From the NCBI GenBank assembly GCA_002049455.2, contig KV918848.1:1-64000 (forward strand): a DNA stretch of 64,000 nt, written 5' to 3'. Source of the DNA: Porphyra umbilicalis. Its lineage: Eukaryota; Rhodophyta; Bangiophyceae; Bangiales; Bangiaceae. The notes beneath the pieces are model-generated. The model was not told the DNA's origin. It made no database searches and was given only the letters and a program-made list of their open reading frames with translations. Numbering within the stretch: the stretch's first letter is position 1; each line of letters begins with the position of its first letter. This document shows, piece after piece, positions 43,917-54,659 of this stretch. The position numbers and the translations under genes were made by a program.

Positions 43917-45560
43917 TGCCGGCGCAGCGACAGCGATGTCAACAATGGAGACACCGCCGCCGGGGGGGAGGGGGGGGTCGAGTTGAACGCCGGGGCGCGA
44001 GGAGGAAACGCAGTGACGAAGAAACAAGCCAAGCCAGCAAAACCGTCCGACACAGGAGCGCGAGGGAGGACGAGACCCGCACACAATGCACGTGGAGAGA
44101 AGAGCCGGAGGACGGACGGGGGTCGGGAAGAGGTTGAAGCCGTCAACCAGAGGCAAAAATCCGACCGCCTCGTAGACGGTGGCACAAGTCACGGATCCCT
44201 CCAACCAAAAAGACGGTGTCGTGCGCAGTCCCGCTTCTGGCACACAAAAAAGAAAAGGTAGAGGCACACAAGCAGCGGGGAAGAGCCACCTTGGGAGCGC
44301 AGGCCACCGACAGCCCCCACAGTACAGCAGGGATGCGCGAGCCCCGCAGCCTGCGGGGGCCGTGCGTGCGCGCGTGCAGAAGGACAGGAGGCGCAACTGG
44401 ATGGTTGTCACGTCCAAGAAGGACGGTCGCAGTGCAGGTGTGCCACGCGTGGGACGAAGCACGCACGGGCCTGGCGAGTGGAGAGGACCGCGTGGGGGCC
44501 TCAGAGCGCCCCAGGGTGCCCCGTTGCCGACTCGCCCAGTGCGAGGTCCACCTTGACACGCCTCGCCTGACCGCACATCAGTGCAGCTGGCACAGCCACT
44601 CTGCTGCAGTCGCAGTTGAGTTATGGCACTCAGCAAGCCCCCGACAATGAAGTACAGCAGAGTTCCCCCAACACGGAGAGCCATGTCAACCCGAAGCGGA
44701 AAGGCCCCGTCAGGAAGCCGAAATATTTCAACATTTCACAGTATATTCGACCTTGGACATACCGTATGATACACCAACTGTCGGCACAGCAAGGAACTCG
44801 GAGGACAGAACTGTCAGTCAACCCACCTTCAGGAAGAAGCCGACGCCCATGGTCGTCTCTTGATCCCCGTTGTCCGTGCCACCTGTCAATGGCGACCTGC
44901 TCGCGAGGAGGAGCAGCACCACATCGCTGTCCCACTCGAGCACCTCAGTGGATACGGCGGCGCAATTGCCGGCCACGGCGACCGACGGCGCGCACCGTAG
45001 CGCGGGTAGTTAACGTAGGCCTCGTGCGTGTGCTGGCGAGCTCCATCACGGCCGTGGCCGCGCCAGCTGTAAATTCAAACGCCGTCTCGGCATTCATCAA
45101 GAGCGCCACACCCCCCGCACAAGAGGGGCGAAGCATGTGGTTGCCGTGGCGGAGGCCTTGTAAAAAGACACACTCAGCGCTGCACAGAGCTGGATGCGCC
45201 CTGGGAGCACGCCGGAAATGTGCCACCGCCAGAAATGGCCAGGCGGTTCAGGAGCTACACCCCACACCCAAACGGCACGCGCGGCAACATATGGCTTGTA
45301 CCACTGGCACAGAGAAATGTTCACTCTGTCTGAGGCGGGGCTGCCATGGGATGGCATTTTGCAATCCATGAGAACTGGCGGCGTCGGAGCTGAAAGTGCA
45401 GGACGAAAGGCTTTCGGTTTCGAATACAAATTTCAAACCAGCTCTTGTACGCATGTCAAAACACATTCCGATATGGAAGAGCGCTCTCTGTCACTTACGC
45501 GTATATTGACTTGTCTACCAAAGAGAGTTTTTGGTAAATCTCATGGTTGACTTTCCTAAG
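43917..45560. other. Intergenic region at the left border of the Fanzor island
   Basis: No gene is firmly supported. On the minus strand a 93-codon frame (45226-44945) has a coherent stretch (LRPSCAGGVALLMNAETAFE) and possible splice signals, but no recognisable family. Sequence after about 45.35 kb becomes A/T-richer and ends in a run of C at 45565-45574, which may be near the left boundary of the mobile segment. Confidence 0.4.
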
Positions 45561-45632
45561 TCCCCCCCCCCCCCGGCTTCGAGGAAAAAATCATCTGGAC
45601 AACAGCGTGTGCCATTCGTATGGGGGCCATAA

Positions 45633-45696
45633 GCCTATTCTTGCCTGAATAGGCAAACCAGTAGTCACCTCTGGAAGAGGTGAGGAGCGAAGCTCC
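45633..45696 (-). ncRNA. Three consecutive hairpins, candidate Fanzor guide-scaffold RNA (omega/fRNA)
   Basis: Directly after the Fanzor stop codon, on its coding strand, come three perfect stem-loops: 45696-45684 (five-pair stem GGAGC/GCTCC, loop TTC), 45682-45666 (six-pair stem CACCTC/GAGGTG, loop of five) and 45654-45633 (eight-pair stem GCCTATTC/GAATAGGC, loop of six). TnpB and Fanzor systems are known to make their guide RNA from the 3' end of the gene and the element end, so position, strand and structure fit a scaffold. The RNA itself, its 5' end and the guide segment (expected at lower coordinates, below 45633) are inference. A rho-independent-type terminator is unlikely in a eukaryotic nucleus. 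Confidence 0.5.
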
Positions 45697-45700
45697 CTAT

Positions 45701-48700
45701 TCACACCCCACGAGATGAACGTGGTGAACAGTCTACGATTACCCGCTCGAGGCGGCTCGAAGACGAGTGGCTGCGTCCCACGGCTGGCGCGGGGCTGGCA
45801 GCAGCCATCTGGCCGACGTTACTCGTCGCCAGGTCACCGCTTGCCGACGCAGCAGCTGCGTCGTGCGCCCCGTCTGCCACCACACCCAGCGCCTCTACCC
45901 GCACCGTTGGCGCCGCCACTGGCACGGCCGTGGGGGCCGTCCCCGCCTCCGCGACCGGCGCGTCGGCGACGACAGGTCGGCGCCAACGCTCCCACGACGT
46001 GGGTGAACACCGCGTCCACCCGTAGCCGGCCTCGTAGGTACCCGCGTCGATCGCAGCCGCGTGCCGCGTCGCCTGGACTGGGTCTTCCTGGGGTGGCGCG
46101 CGTGACACGGTGTACCCCCGGATGTGGGGGTAGATGCTCCGACCCCGCATGCTCTTGATGGCAATCTTGGACATGTTGCGCGCCGCGTTGGTGTCTCGCC
46201 CGACGTACGTCGCGGGACACGCGACGTTGGTGCACAGCTTGACCCCCCACAGCGCCAGCGGGTCGGTCCCAAACGCCCACTTGCCGTGAGCCGCAATCGC
46301 CTGCAGCACCTTTGTCCGCACCGCCTCTGCGTGCTCCTTGGCGCGCTGGGCAGCCGCACCGTCGCGTGGACCCGACCGACTGCCGGTCGTCACACCCCGT
46401 CGCGCGCGCCGGCCGCCGCGGAGGGGCGAGGCGCGCTTGGCCGCCGACGCCGACGCGCGATGCGCGCAGCTGCTTGCCGCCTTGAGGGGCGTCAGGTCGA
46501 CCGGCGAGTCGGGCGACACGTACGTGTTGCACAAGCCGTGACCGCACTCGGCGCACGTCTGGCTCGTATTGTGCTCGTCCACGTACACGAGGTGCACGTG
46601 TTTGGCCATGCGCCGCACGAGGTCGACGCTGCCGGCGCGCGGCCGACACCGCCCAATGGCCAGCACCGCCTTGGTGCCGTCCACCGTGCGCCGCAGGAGC
46701 CCACCCGTCATGCGGCGGGCCAACTTTGCCGCGTACCGGTTGCGCTGGATGAGGGCGTGCAGGCGCGCCTTTCGCCGGCCCGACGTCGCGGCCGCCCCGT
46801 ACGCCGCCTGATAGGCGTCTGTGTAGGTGCGGGCGATGCGCGCAGTGGCCGCCACCAGCCACGCGCCCCACGAAGCGACTTTCAGGGAGCACCCGGCCGT
46901 CAGTGACCCGCGCGACACGTCGGGATTGGTCGCCGCCCACGCCGCCACCGCTGCCGCCTCGGCGCGCCTCGTCATACCGGCGCCCGTCGCCTCGCGGTAC
47001 GCGCCTTTGGAGACGACCAGCGTCGCCCCCGCCGGCGGAGCGCGCGCGCGCGGTCTCGTGGTCGTGGCCGCGCGCCGGAGGGCGGCGCACAACACCCGCA
47101 AGCGGTCTGTCGACGGCAGCGGCGTGCCAGGCACACCAGGCTGCGGGGGCTCTGTCGGCGCACCGGCGGCGGCCGCAGCCGCCGCGCGCTTTGCGTTGCG
47201 CGTCGCCGCCGCCGCCCGTTTCGCGGTGCGCGCCGCGCTGTGCCAGACGCGCGCAGCGTGTCGGTGGCCCCCGACCGACAGGGCGTGCCACGCCGTCTCT
47301 GCGTTCGCTGCCGCGTCAGCCTTGGCGCCTGCGTTGGCGGCCGCGTCGGTCGACGCTTTGAACAGGGCCGCCTCGCCCATCCACACACACACGTGGTTGG
47401 GGAGGCGCCACGGTTGGACGCCGCCGTCGTTGACCGCGGCGTGTGCGAGCGCGCGCAGGCGCGTCAGCAGCGGCCGCCGGCCGTCGGGGCCGCTCGTCCC
47501 CCGCTTGCGGGCGACCTCTTTCCGCTGCGCGGGCGTCAGCCACTCATCGCCGTATGCCGGCTGCGTGTACCGCGGCCGCTTGGGCGGGTCGGGGGGGGGG
47601 GGGGGGGCAGCGCAGCAGCCGGCTGCGTCGGTGCGTCCTCCAAAGGCGGCACAGACTCCTGTGCCGCCGGTGTGGCCGCCGGCGGGCCCCCCACCAGAGC
47701 TGTACGACTCTGCTTTGGGGGAGATCCCTCCGCCCCGGTCGACGCGCCGAGCGCGCCACGGCCGCGCTTTTCGGTCGTCCCGCACACCGCGTCACCGCCG
47801 CCGACGGGTAGGCCCGCCGCGGTGGTCTTGGCCGCACAAACAATCTGGGCCACCGTTGCACGCAGCGTGTCGACGGTCGACAGTAACCGACCGCTGCGCC
47901 GCACGTGGCACTCTGCAGCTGCGGTCGCGGCCATGCCCGCCCGCGCGAGCGCGTCGGCCGCAACCCGCAGCGCCCGATACGCCCGGTACGCGTGCAGGTG
48001 CGGTGCCGGTGAGAGCGCAAACGGCACTGCGCCGGGGCAGTAGGCAGCGACGATGGACGCGACGCCCGGGTCCCACCCGACAAAGACGAGCGCCTTGACA
48101 GCGTCGGGCGCAAACGCCATGCGGTCGAGCTGCGTCCGCACGCTCGCCGTCTCGGTCGGACCCCCCCCCCCGCGACCGTCACTGGCCGCCCTGCGGCGCG
48201 CCCGCCGAGCGGCCGCTGTCGACGCTGCAGTGGCGGGGTGTCGTATCGTAAAGTGCACGCCGACGCCGTCCGACACAATGGAGGGGCCAACGACCGTCGA
48301 GGCGTGGATGATGCCCGCGCGGCGGAGCAGCGCCTGCACGACCAAACCGTCGGGCGTCTGTGGTGGGATTGAACCCCCGTGGACCGCCAGGCGCTTGCGG
48401 AGCAGCGCGCCGCTGACGCGCGCGTACCCGGTGCACGTAGCAACTCGGCCAGGTGACGTGTCGGCCGCCTCGATGCCGGCGCCGACGCACAGGGCCTGGG
48501 CATAGTGCAGCAACGGGTAGACGTGCAGCGGTCGCTGTCGCAGGGCCAATGTGTCTAGGTGCAGCAGCGAGCGCCGCCGACCGCCGCCATCCGTGTACAC
48601 GAGGACGGTGTCGTAGGCCAGCGCCGCGGCGGCCGCCATGGCAGCCCCATGCGCCGCAGACACTTTGCCCGCCGGCCACTTGAACGACGGCGGGCGCGTG

Positions 48701-50784
48701 CCGTCGGCGGCTTGCAGGCCGGCAACGAGGACCGCAATCAGTGCCGCGCGGGGGTGCCCGTCTGACCCGCCCGGGGTCTGCGGGTAGACCGCGTGGACGA
48801 TGCACTTTGCAATGGCCTTGACCGCCGACGTGACGTGCGTCACATAGTGGTTTTCAAACGACATTGCGACGGTCGCCCAGCCGCCCGTGTCGGGCGGACT
48901 CGGCAGCAGCGTGCTGCACGGCAGCTGCTCTGGCTCGGTTACGGCCGCCGCCACTGCCACAGACGCGGCAACAAAGGCAGTGTAATCGCCGTCGCCGGTT
49001 GCCGCTTTGACGTCCGCACGTGGCTTGGCTTGCGCGCGCCGCCCCGAGCAAGAGACACACGCCCGCCGGGGGGCGCCGTCAAACGCGTGGACACCGCGAC
49101 ACGAGACGGTCGAGGCAACCTGCTTCCACGCAAGCCCGAAGCTGCCCGTCAGCGACGCCGGCGCGACCGCCATAAACTCATCGAGCGTGCGTCGGCCGCC
49201 GCCATCACCACCCGCACCCAACCCGCCGCCACCACCGTCGACGCGCTCGAGCAGGTACCGCATCGTGCCGTCCATAACAATGGAGACGAGGCGCAGATGC
49301 TGCGTCTGCGCCGTTGCCAACTCTGTCAGCGCAGCCGCACCCGCCACCGCATTGGTGTCGGCCTCGGCAGACGCCTCGGTCTTGCGACGAGCCGAGGTGG
49401 TCGGCGGGCGTCCGGCTGGCGGCGGGCAGTTTGTGGGCGGCGCCGGGAGCCTTCGCCGCCAGACGCCAAAAAACCGGTCGATAGACACGGCCACCGTCGT
49501 CGTCACCTCCCCCGTCATGCGGTACTGGTCGGCGCACGCCAAGTCACGGCCGCGGTCCTCATTGTGGTCTGACCAGCCGTGGGTGACGGCACGCAGCGGA
49601 CACGCTGCGCTGGCGCGCGTGTGGCCGCGCGCATGGCAGGCACCGCACCTTGTCCGGCCGCTGCCGGCCGCGGCGCCCTTGGCCGCCCCGGCGGCCGCCA
49701 CACGCGCCGCGTGCGCCGCCTTGGTGGCCGCGTCGGCTGCACACGTTTTCACATTGTGCCCCGTCGCCCCGCAGCCGCCGCATCGGCGCAGGCGGCCACG
49801 CGTGCCGCCGCCGCCGCTCGCCGGCGCGCCCCCTGCGCCGGCACCCGCGTCGTCGCCCGGGTGGTCCCCCGCGTCGGGGGTTGCCATGGGGATCAAGCCC
49901 TTGGCCGCGGACAAGACGCTGCTTGCGGCGTGCCGGGCGCGCGCGCGCAGGCGCCGACAGGCGACCACCGCGGCATTGTCGGCGGCTGTCGCAGCGCCGG
50001 CGGCAGCGTCTGCCGCGCTGCCGTCCCCAGGGACGGCAGCGGGTGGTTGGTGCGGCGGCACGGTCACCGCGTCGACGGCTCGCAGCACTGCGGTCGAGGC
50101 CGCCTCGGCGTCGCCCAGCGCTGCCGACGCGTACGACGTGGTGCCCCGCGCGTGCACGGGGTTTACTCCGAGCAGCTTGGCCAGCAGGGTGCTCGCGTCT
50201 CGCAAGGGGCCCACCGGCCCCACGTCGCCGGCCGCCTCGCACGCGGCGGCGGCGGCGGCGACTTCGACCGTCGCGGACCGCACGGCAGACGCGGCACATT
50301 GTCGCGCGGCGTCTACGTGGCCGCCGGCCTTGATGGCGGCGTCCCCGCCGGTCGCACCCAGACGCGTGACGGCGTCGTCACGGTCGAGGTCCTTGTCGAC
50401 GGGTCCGTCGACGGGGCCGTCCCCGCCCTTGCCGTCCCCACCGCCGCTCCCACCAGCTGTCTGTGGGGCGGGGTCGGGCACTGGTGCTGACGGGAAGGGC
50501 ACCCCGCCTGCCACACGGGGGTCGTTGGGGACACTCGCCGACGGCGCGGGGCGCGCGGGGACGCCCCCCGTTGCTGGTGGGCGACTGTCGGGGGCACCCC
50601 CACCCACCCGAGGGAGCAGACCGCCGTGGTCGCCGCCAATCGCCGAGGCGCGAGTGTCGTCGCCGGGACCGCCCGCGGTACCGACTCTGGTGGTCGCGGC
50701 CACGGCCCGTGCGCCGCCGCCAGCGGTGCCCCCACCCGCGGGCCCGTTGCCGTCTGCCACACCCGCACCACCGCCCGCCATCAT
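45701..50784 (-). CDS. Fanzor: eukaryotic TnpB-like RNA-guided DNA nuclease with zinc knuckles
   Basis: Fanzors are eukaryotic homologues of TnpB that cut DNA with an RNA guide and travel with DNA transposons. The N-terminal frame (ATG 50784, open to 47536) has a disordered Gly/Ala/Pro leader, two zinc knuckles (CGGCGATGHNVKTC and CGACHARGHTRASAAC), a segment with FENHYVTHVTSAVKAIAKCI, and RuvC-I, LVFVGWDPGVASIVAAY, with its Asp at 48072-48070. The C-terminal frame (47785-45701) carries the basic bridge region, VLAIGRCRPRAGS at the RuvC-II position, VDEHNTSQTCAECGHGLC and VKLCTNVACPATYVGRDTNA with the RuvC-III Asp and the two Cys pairs of the zinc finger. The two frames overlap and meet in a proline-coding C run near 47.6 kb, so they probably encode one protein. 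The Glu normally at RuvC-II is absent there; the Glu in VDEHNTS may replace it, as in Fanzors with a rearranged site. An acidic stretch in another frame (50.87 kb, STDEEEAPGTS, with ATG at 51151) may be a missed 5' part. Confidence 0.85.
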
Positions 50785-51386
50785 GGACTGACCGCCGCGC
50801 CCCGGTGGGGCCGCGACGCGCTCGCAGCGCCGTCGACGTGCCGGGCGCCTCCTCCTCGTCTGTGGACGACACATCGTCTGCGTCGGTGCCGGGTGTCGCC
50901 CCAATGCCCCCCAGCGGGACGGTGCCGCACGCACCGGCGCCGGTACCAGCCGCGCGACGCGAGTGTTCGCTGCTTGCGACGGACGGGGGTGCGTCCACGC
51001 GCATGGCGTCGTTCCGGCGAGCACGGGCGTGCCCGCCGACACCCGCCGCGTCAGGGACGCGGGGAGTGGGGCCCTGTCGAACAAACCCCCGCACACAAGG
51101 GTGTGTCGCCTGCCTCAGAGGCGTACGGGCACTGTCACCCGGGTCGGCCATACCCCAACGTAACGCGCGCCGTACAGGCGGGGGGCACCACGGCGGGTGA
51201 CACCGTCTACCGGCTGGGGTGGGGGAGGGGGGCAGGCGGGGGCGTGCGGCTGCAGCCGCGCTCAACTAGGGGGGGGCGGCGCGCACGAGACGCCCCGCGC
51301 CGCCGGCACGCGCGGCGGCGGGGGGCGTCCGCCCAGTGTGCGCTGTTGCGCCTGCTGGTGCCGCCCATCGGTGCCGGTCAGTGGCG

Positions 51387-51394
51387 CTTTTATA
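51387..51394 (-). promoter_or_regulatory. TATA box upstream of the Fanzor gene
   Basis: TATAAAAG on the minus strand within GTGCCTATAAAAGCGCC, the same setting (GCCTATAA) as the boxes before other island genes. It lies about 240 bases before the ATG at 51151 and 610 before that at 50784, which favours the upstream start or an unseen leader exon. Confidence 0.55.
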
Positions 51395-52619
51395 GGCACG
51401 CGTACGGGTGCCGGCGGCACGAGCGACATGGTAGACGCTGCGACACGACACGGTACGGACCGTCACGGTGTGACCGACGGGGGCGCGGCACCCATTGCGC
51501 TGCTGCGCAGCGGTGTGCCGAGATCGGCGCGGTGCGCCACCAGCCGCGCGCACGCACGTGGTCTTTGCGCGGCGCTGGGGCGGCTGCAGGCCCCACACGG
51601 CACGCCTATGCGGGGTGCCCGATGCGGCGCGTCGCCCAAACAGAGGCAGCGGCGGCCGACCGGCGTGCGTGACAGCGTGCACGCGACAGGGGCGCCACGG
51701 GCGCGTTGGGTGTGGCTACAAACGAGTACATTGTGTCACACATGGGACCGACATTCCGCGGTCACGGCGCTCGCGAATGGTCGGAAGTTGTGGAAAGCGC
51801 CTTGTATGTCTGTAAGCGCGCGTCTATCGGTGCGCCACCAGAGATCGTCATATCGCCATATATATTGTCTATTACCCCTCGCAAAACTTGACCCTCACAG
51901 GCCTCCAACTCACATGGCAGGACAGTGCGGCCGTTCCATCAGCCGGATGCATCGGCCGTGCCAGACAACACCCACCACGCCCGTTGTTGCAGGGTGGCGC
52001 TGCAGCCACCACCTCCCACCGCTGCGTCAGTGACTGGTACTGCACGGCACTTGGCCCTGGGTAGGCGCGCCCGCGGGGGGTTGGTGAGCAGGACATGGCA
52101 TGCTGGTTAGGTGGGGGGGGGGGTGGTAGGAAGTATGGGCTGGCGCCGGGAGACTCTGGGATGCTCGTGCGCGTGTGGTGGGGCCGTTCGCACCGTGTGG
52201 TAGGATCGACGGCTGCGCCCGTCGTCGTGCCCGTGCTGTGGTGGTACCGTCATTCCCCGTTGATCAGACACCCCTGCGGGGTTGCTGCCACACCCGTTTG
52301 AGACGGCTACTTTTTCCCAGGTCTCGCCGGAAGAGCCCTGCCTGGTACAACCAATGGCGGTTGGGGTGTGCAGCAGTCGCCAGACCGCCTGGCATGGAGC
52401 GAGAAAGTGCCTCGATCGCCAGTCTGTGGGCCTCCGTCGGCCGCCTCGCTTGAGTGGTATGTGTCTGTCGGCGACGAGGCACGCGGCGGGTACTGGCTAC
52501 TGTGGTGCACCGAAAAAGGGGGGTGGGGGGTGCGTGCACTGCACAAAGCGCGCCCCCACCGGCAAGGGCCCAAACAGCGCCGTCGCGTCGTCCGGGGCAG
52601 ACGGGGTGTCCGCCACGTG
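51395..52619. other. Island spacer, no firm gene
   Basis: Mostly GC-rich with no recognised protein. At about 51.71-51.89 kb a plus-strand frame reads coherently (NEYIVSHMGPTFRGHGARE, SALYVCKRASIGAPPEIVI) in A/T-richer sequence but has no ATG near its start; it may be a fragment of an old gene. I cannot name it. Confidence 0.4.
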
Positions 52620-53118
52620 AGGCCCCATGGGGCCGCGCGCCCCGCGCGCACGGGCCCGACGTGTGCCCGCGCGCGCCTATAAAAGGGGTGCGTCGCGGCC
52701 CGCAGCTGCGTCGCGTGGTGCCAGGCAGTCGCGTCGCCGGGTGGCTGCACCGCGCCGCGCGCCCCGCGGGCGGGGGCCCGACGTGCGCCCGCGCGCGCCT
52801 ATAAAAGGGGTGCGTCGCGGCCCGCAGCTGCGTCGCGTGGGTGCCAGGCAGTCGCGTCGCCGGGTGGCTGCATCGCGCCGCGCGCCCCGCGGGCGGGGGC
52901 CCGACGTGCGCCCGCGCGCGCCTATAAAAGGGGTGCGTCGCGGCCCGCAGCTGCGTCGCGTGGGTGCCAGGCAGTCGCGTCGCCGGGTGGCTGCACCGCG
53001 CCGCGCGCCCCGCGGGCGGGGGCCCGACGTGCGCCCGCGCGCGCCTATAAAAGGGGTGCGTCGCGACCCGCGCTGCGTCGCGTGGGTGCCAGGCAGTCGC
53101 GTCGCCGGGTGGCTGCAC
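52620..53118 (+). repeat. Four 123-bp tandem repeats, each with a TATAAAAG box
   Basis: TATAAAAGGGG occurs at 52678, 52800, 52923 and 53046, each inside the same unit of 122-123 bases that also carries GTGCCAGGCAGTCGCG and CGGGTGGCTGCA. The boxes sit in CGCGCCTATAAAAGGGG, the same context as single-copy TATA boxes before island genes, so this looks like an amplified core promoter pointing right. Because 123 is 41 codons, periodic open frames appear on both strands; I regard these as artefacts. No clear gene follows at the expected distance. Confidence 0.85.
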
Positions 53119-53838
53119 CTGCGGCGCACCGGCTCCTGCTGCCCCTGCGGCGCACCAGCTCCTGGCCCCGTGTCTGGGGCCGGATCGTCCCTGTCCCTGC
53201 GCCCGTGGTGCGGCGGTTGGCGGCGGGGCGACCGGGTGCGTGGCCTGATGTTTTTTCTAAAGTACCGTTGTTATCGGATTTCGTTTTTCACATTCTGGGT
53301 GGCACCCCCCTGACTTGCTCGTACACGCAAGTGTCTGCCAGGGTCGTGCGTCACAGCGACGACATTCGTGATTGACATGGTGCACCCTCGTTGGGGGTAT
53401 CTCCCAGTTATATATCACCCTGATATAAAACTGGAGCGTATCGAACCGGATATTGACTGTCCACTGTAGCGCTCATCGAAATATTTGCGTATTCCGACCT
53501 TCGGAAATCGGTGACAGGCTATGAAACAGAGTGTGCGGTCGAGATTTCGATACATCAAGAAACGGTTGGATCTGTGTACGGTATCGCGGCGCGACGAACC
53601 GTGACCGCGGCGTACGCGTACGACTGGCATTGACGCGAGTGGGTGTCTGCTGCTGCTCTCTCGTCGGTGCCCAACGAGGACTGTGTCACACCTGCCCGGC
53701 GCACTGTCGTACCCCCCGCAAAGGCCACATACCGGGTGGCACCGCGGTTCCAGACGGAACGGTCATGTCGATCGGAAATCTTTTCGCATTCCGTGATTCC
53801 ATTGGTCCACGTTTGCTACATGGTTATTGCCACCACTC
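53119..53838 (+). other. A/T-richer segment with a coherent open frame beside the MITE
   Basis: Composition drops in GC relative to its surroundings. A plus-strand frame running to the MITE includes RTPRKGHIPGGTAVPDGTVM and SIGNLFAFRDSIGPRLLHGY, and another coherent frame lies just beyond the MITE at 54.42-54.66 kb (FKGKHTLSWRQKPSDLFEYI, ending VERADLPSAA). The basic motif followed by a GT-strand faintly recalls the DDE domain of piggyBac-type transposases, but this is weak. It may be a decayed DNA-transposon gene into which the MITE inserted. The segment near 53430-53450 shares AACCGGATATTGACTGT with about 2235-2251. Confidence 0.4.
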
Positions 53839-54418
53839 TATGGTGCGTGTCCCAAAAATGAGACATGCGCGTTTTCTGAAGGACTGACACATCACTGCAC
53901 GGGGGCAGGTGGGGTGGGGTACGAGAAAATTCTCGACTGGCCTCCATGGAAAGAGCCTCTCCCGACGCGTTCTTGGCTGACAACTCCTTAGTACCCGCCT
54001 GTGGGCACTGTTCTGTGGACCTCTCAGATAGCCCCGATCTTGGAGCCACACTTTTTCAGGTTCTTGGGGTTACAGGTTCGCAACGCCAAAGCTCATGTGC
54101 TAACTGGAGGAACTTTTTCACGTTTTTATTGGTAAGGTCGTGCCCTTTTCTTCGTGCACGAACTGTCAACACATGCCTGCTCTAGTATCCGTGCATTTGA
54201 TTGGGGCGCGTGATCGTCACCTGTCGAAGCTGCAATGAATGACACTTTCCCCCATGACACGTCAGGAGGTGCCGCCTCTGCTATCACTGTCAGGGGCCGT
54301 TCTGGAAGCACAGTGGGACCGAGTGGGTCACATTACATTATAGGACCGTTGCAGAAGGCCAGTGGGCCGAGAAAAAAAGAAAAAACCGCGATGTCTCATT
54401 TTTGGGACACGCACCATA
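53839..54418. mobile_element. MITE with perfect 28-bp inverted ends and TA duplication (Tc1/mariner-like)
   Basis: The outermost 28 bases at 53839-53866 and 54391-54418 are perfect inverted copies beginning TATGGTGCGTGTCCC and ending TGAGACAT. Both ends start with TA, consistent with the TA target duplication of Tc1/mariner elements, leaving a 576-bp body. The interior has no transposase, so it is non-autonomous. Perfect identity of the ends suggests a recent insertion. Confidence 0.85.
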
Positions 54419-54659
54419 CAACTGCCGCCTTTGGCGGGTCAGCGTGTAATGAATTTTGTCTCTCCAACCAACCGCCCCTCACTCTGACGGGGTTCAAGGG
54501 CAAGCACACGTTGTCATGGAGGCAAAAGCCGAGCGACCTTTTCGAGTACATCCCAGTGCAACGCAAACCGCCAAACTACTCTAATGGTACTTGGTCCCAA
54601 GTGTACTTCAAGGGACTGCTACGCACAATGGTGGAGCGGGCCGACTTGCCGTCCGCCGC

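Noticed and set aside
45633-45696. Hairpins as a bacterial-type terminator
   Set aside because: They are three separate stems without a following U tract, in a eukaryotic setting; a guide scaffold fits better.
46827-48098. 423-codon plus-strand frame within the Fanzor locus
   Set aside because: It opposes the RuvC-coding strand and has a Pro/Arg/Ser-rich composition with no motif.
49007-50791. 594-codon plus-strand frame opposite the Fanzor N-terminus
   Set aside because: The minus strand carries the zinc knuckles; this frame is a compositional shadow.
52264-53129. Periodic minus-strand frames across the 123-bp array
   Set aside because: The period is 41 codons, so several frames stay open at once. 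None has a non-repeat domain.
45600-53838. IS607-type serine recombinase partner of the Fanzor
   Set aside because: No frame shows a serine-resolvase catalytic motif; the partner is absent or lies elsewhere.
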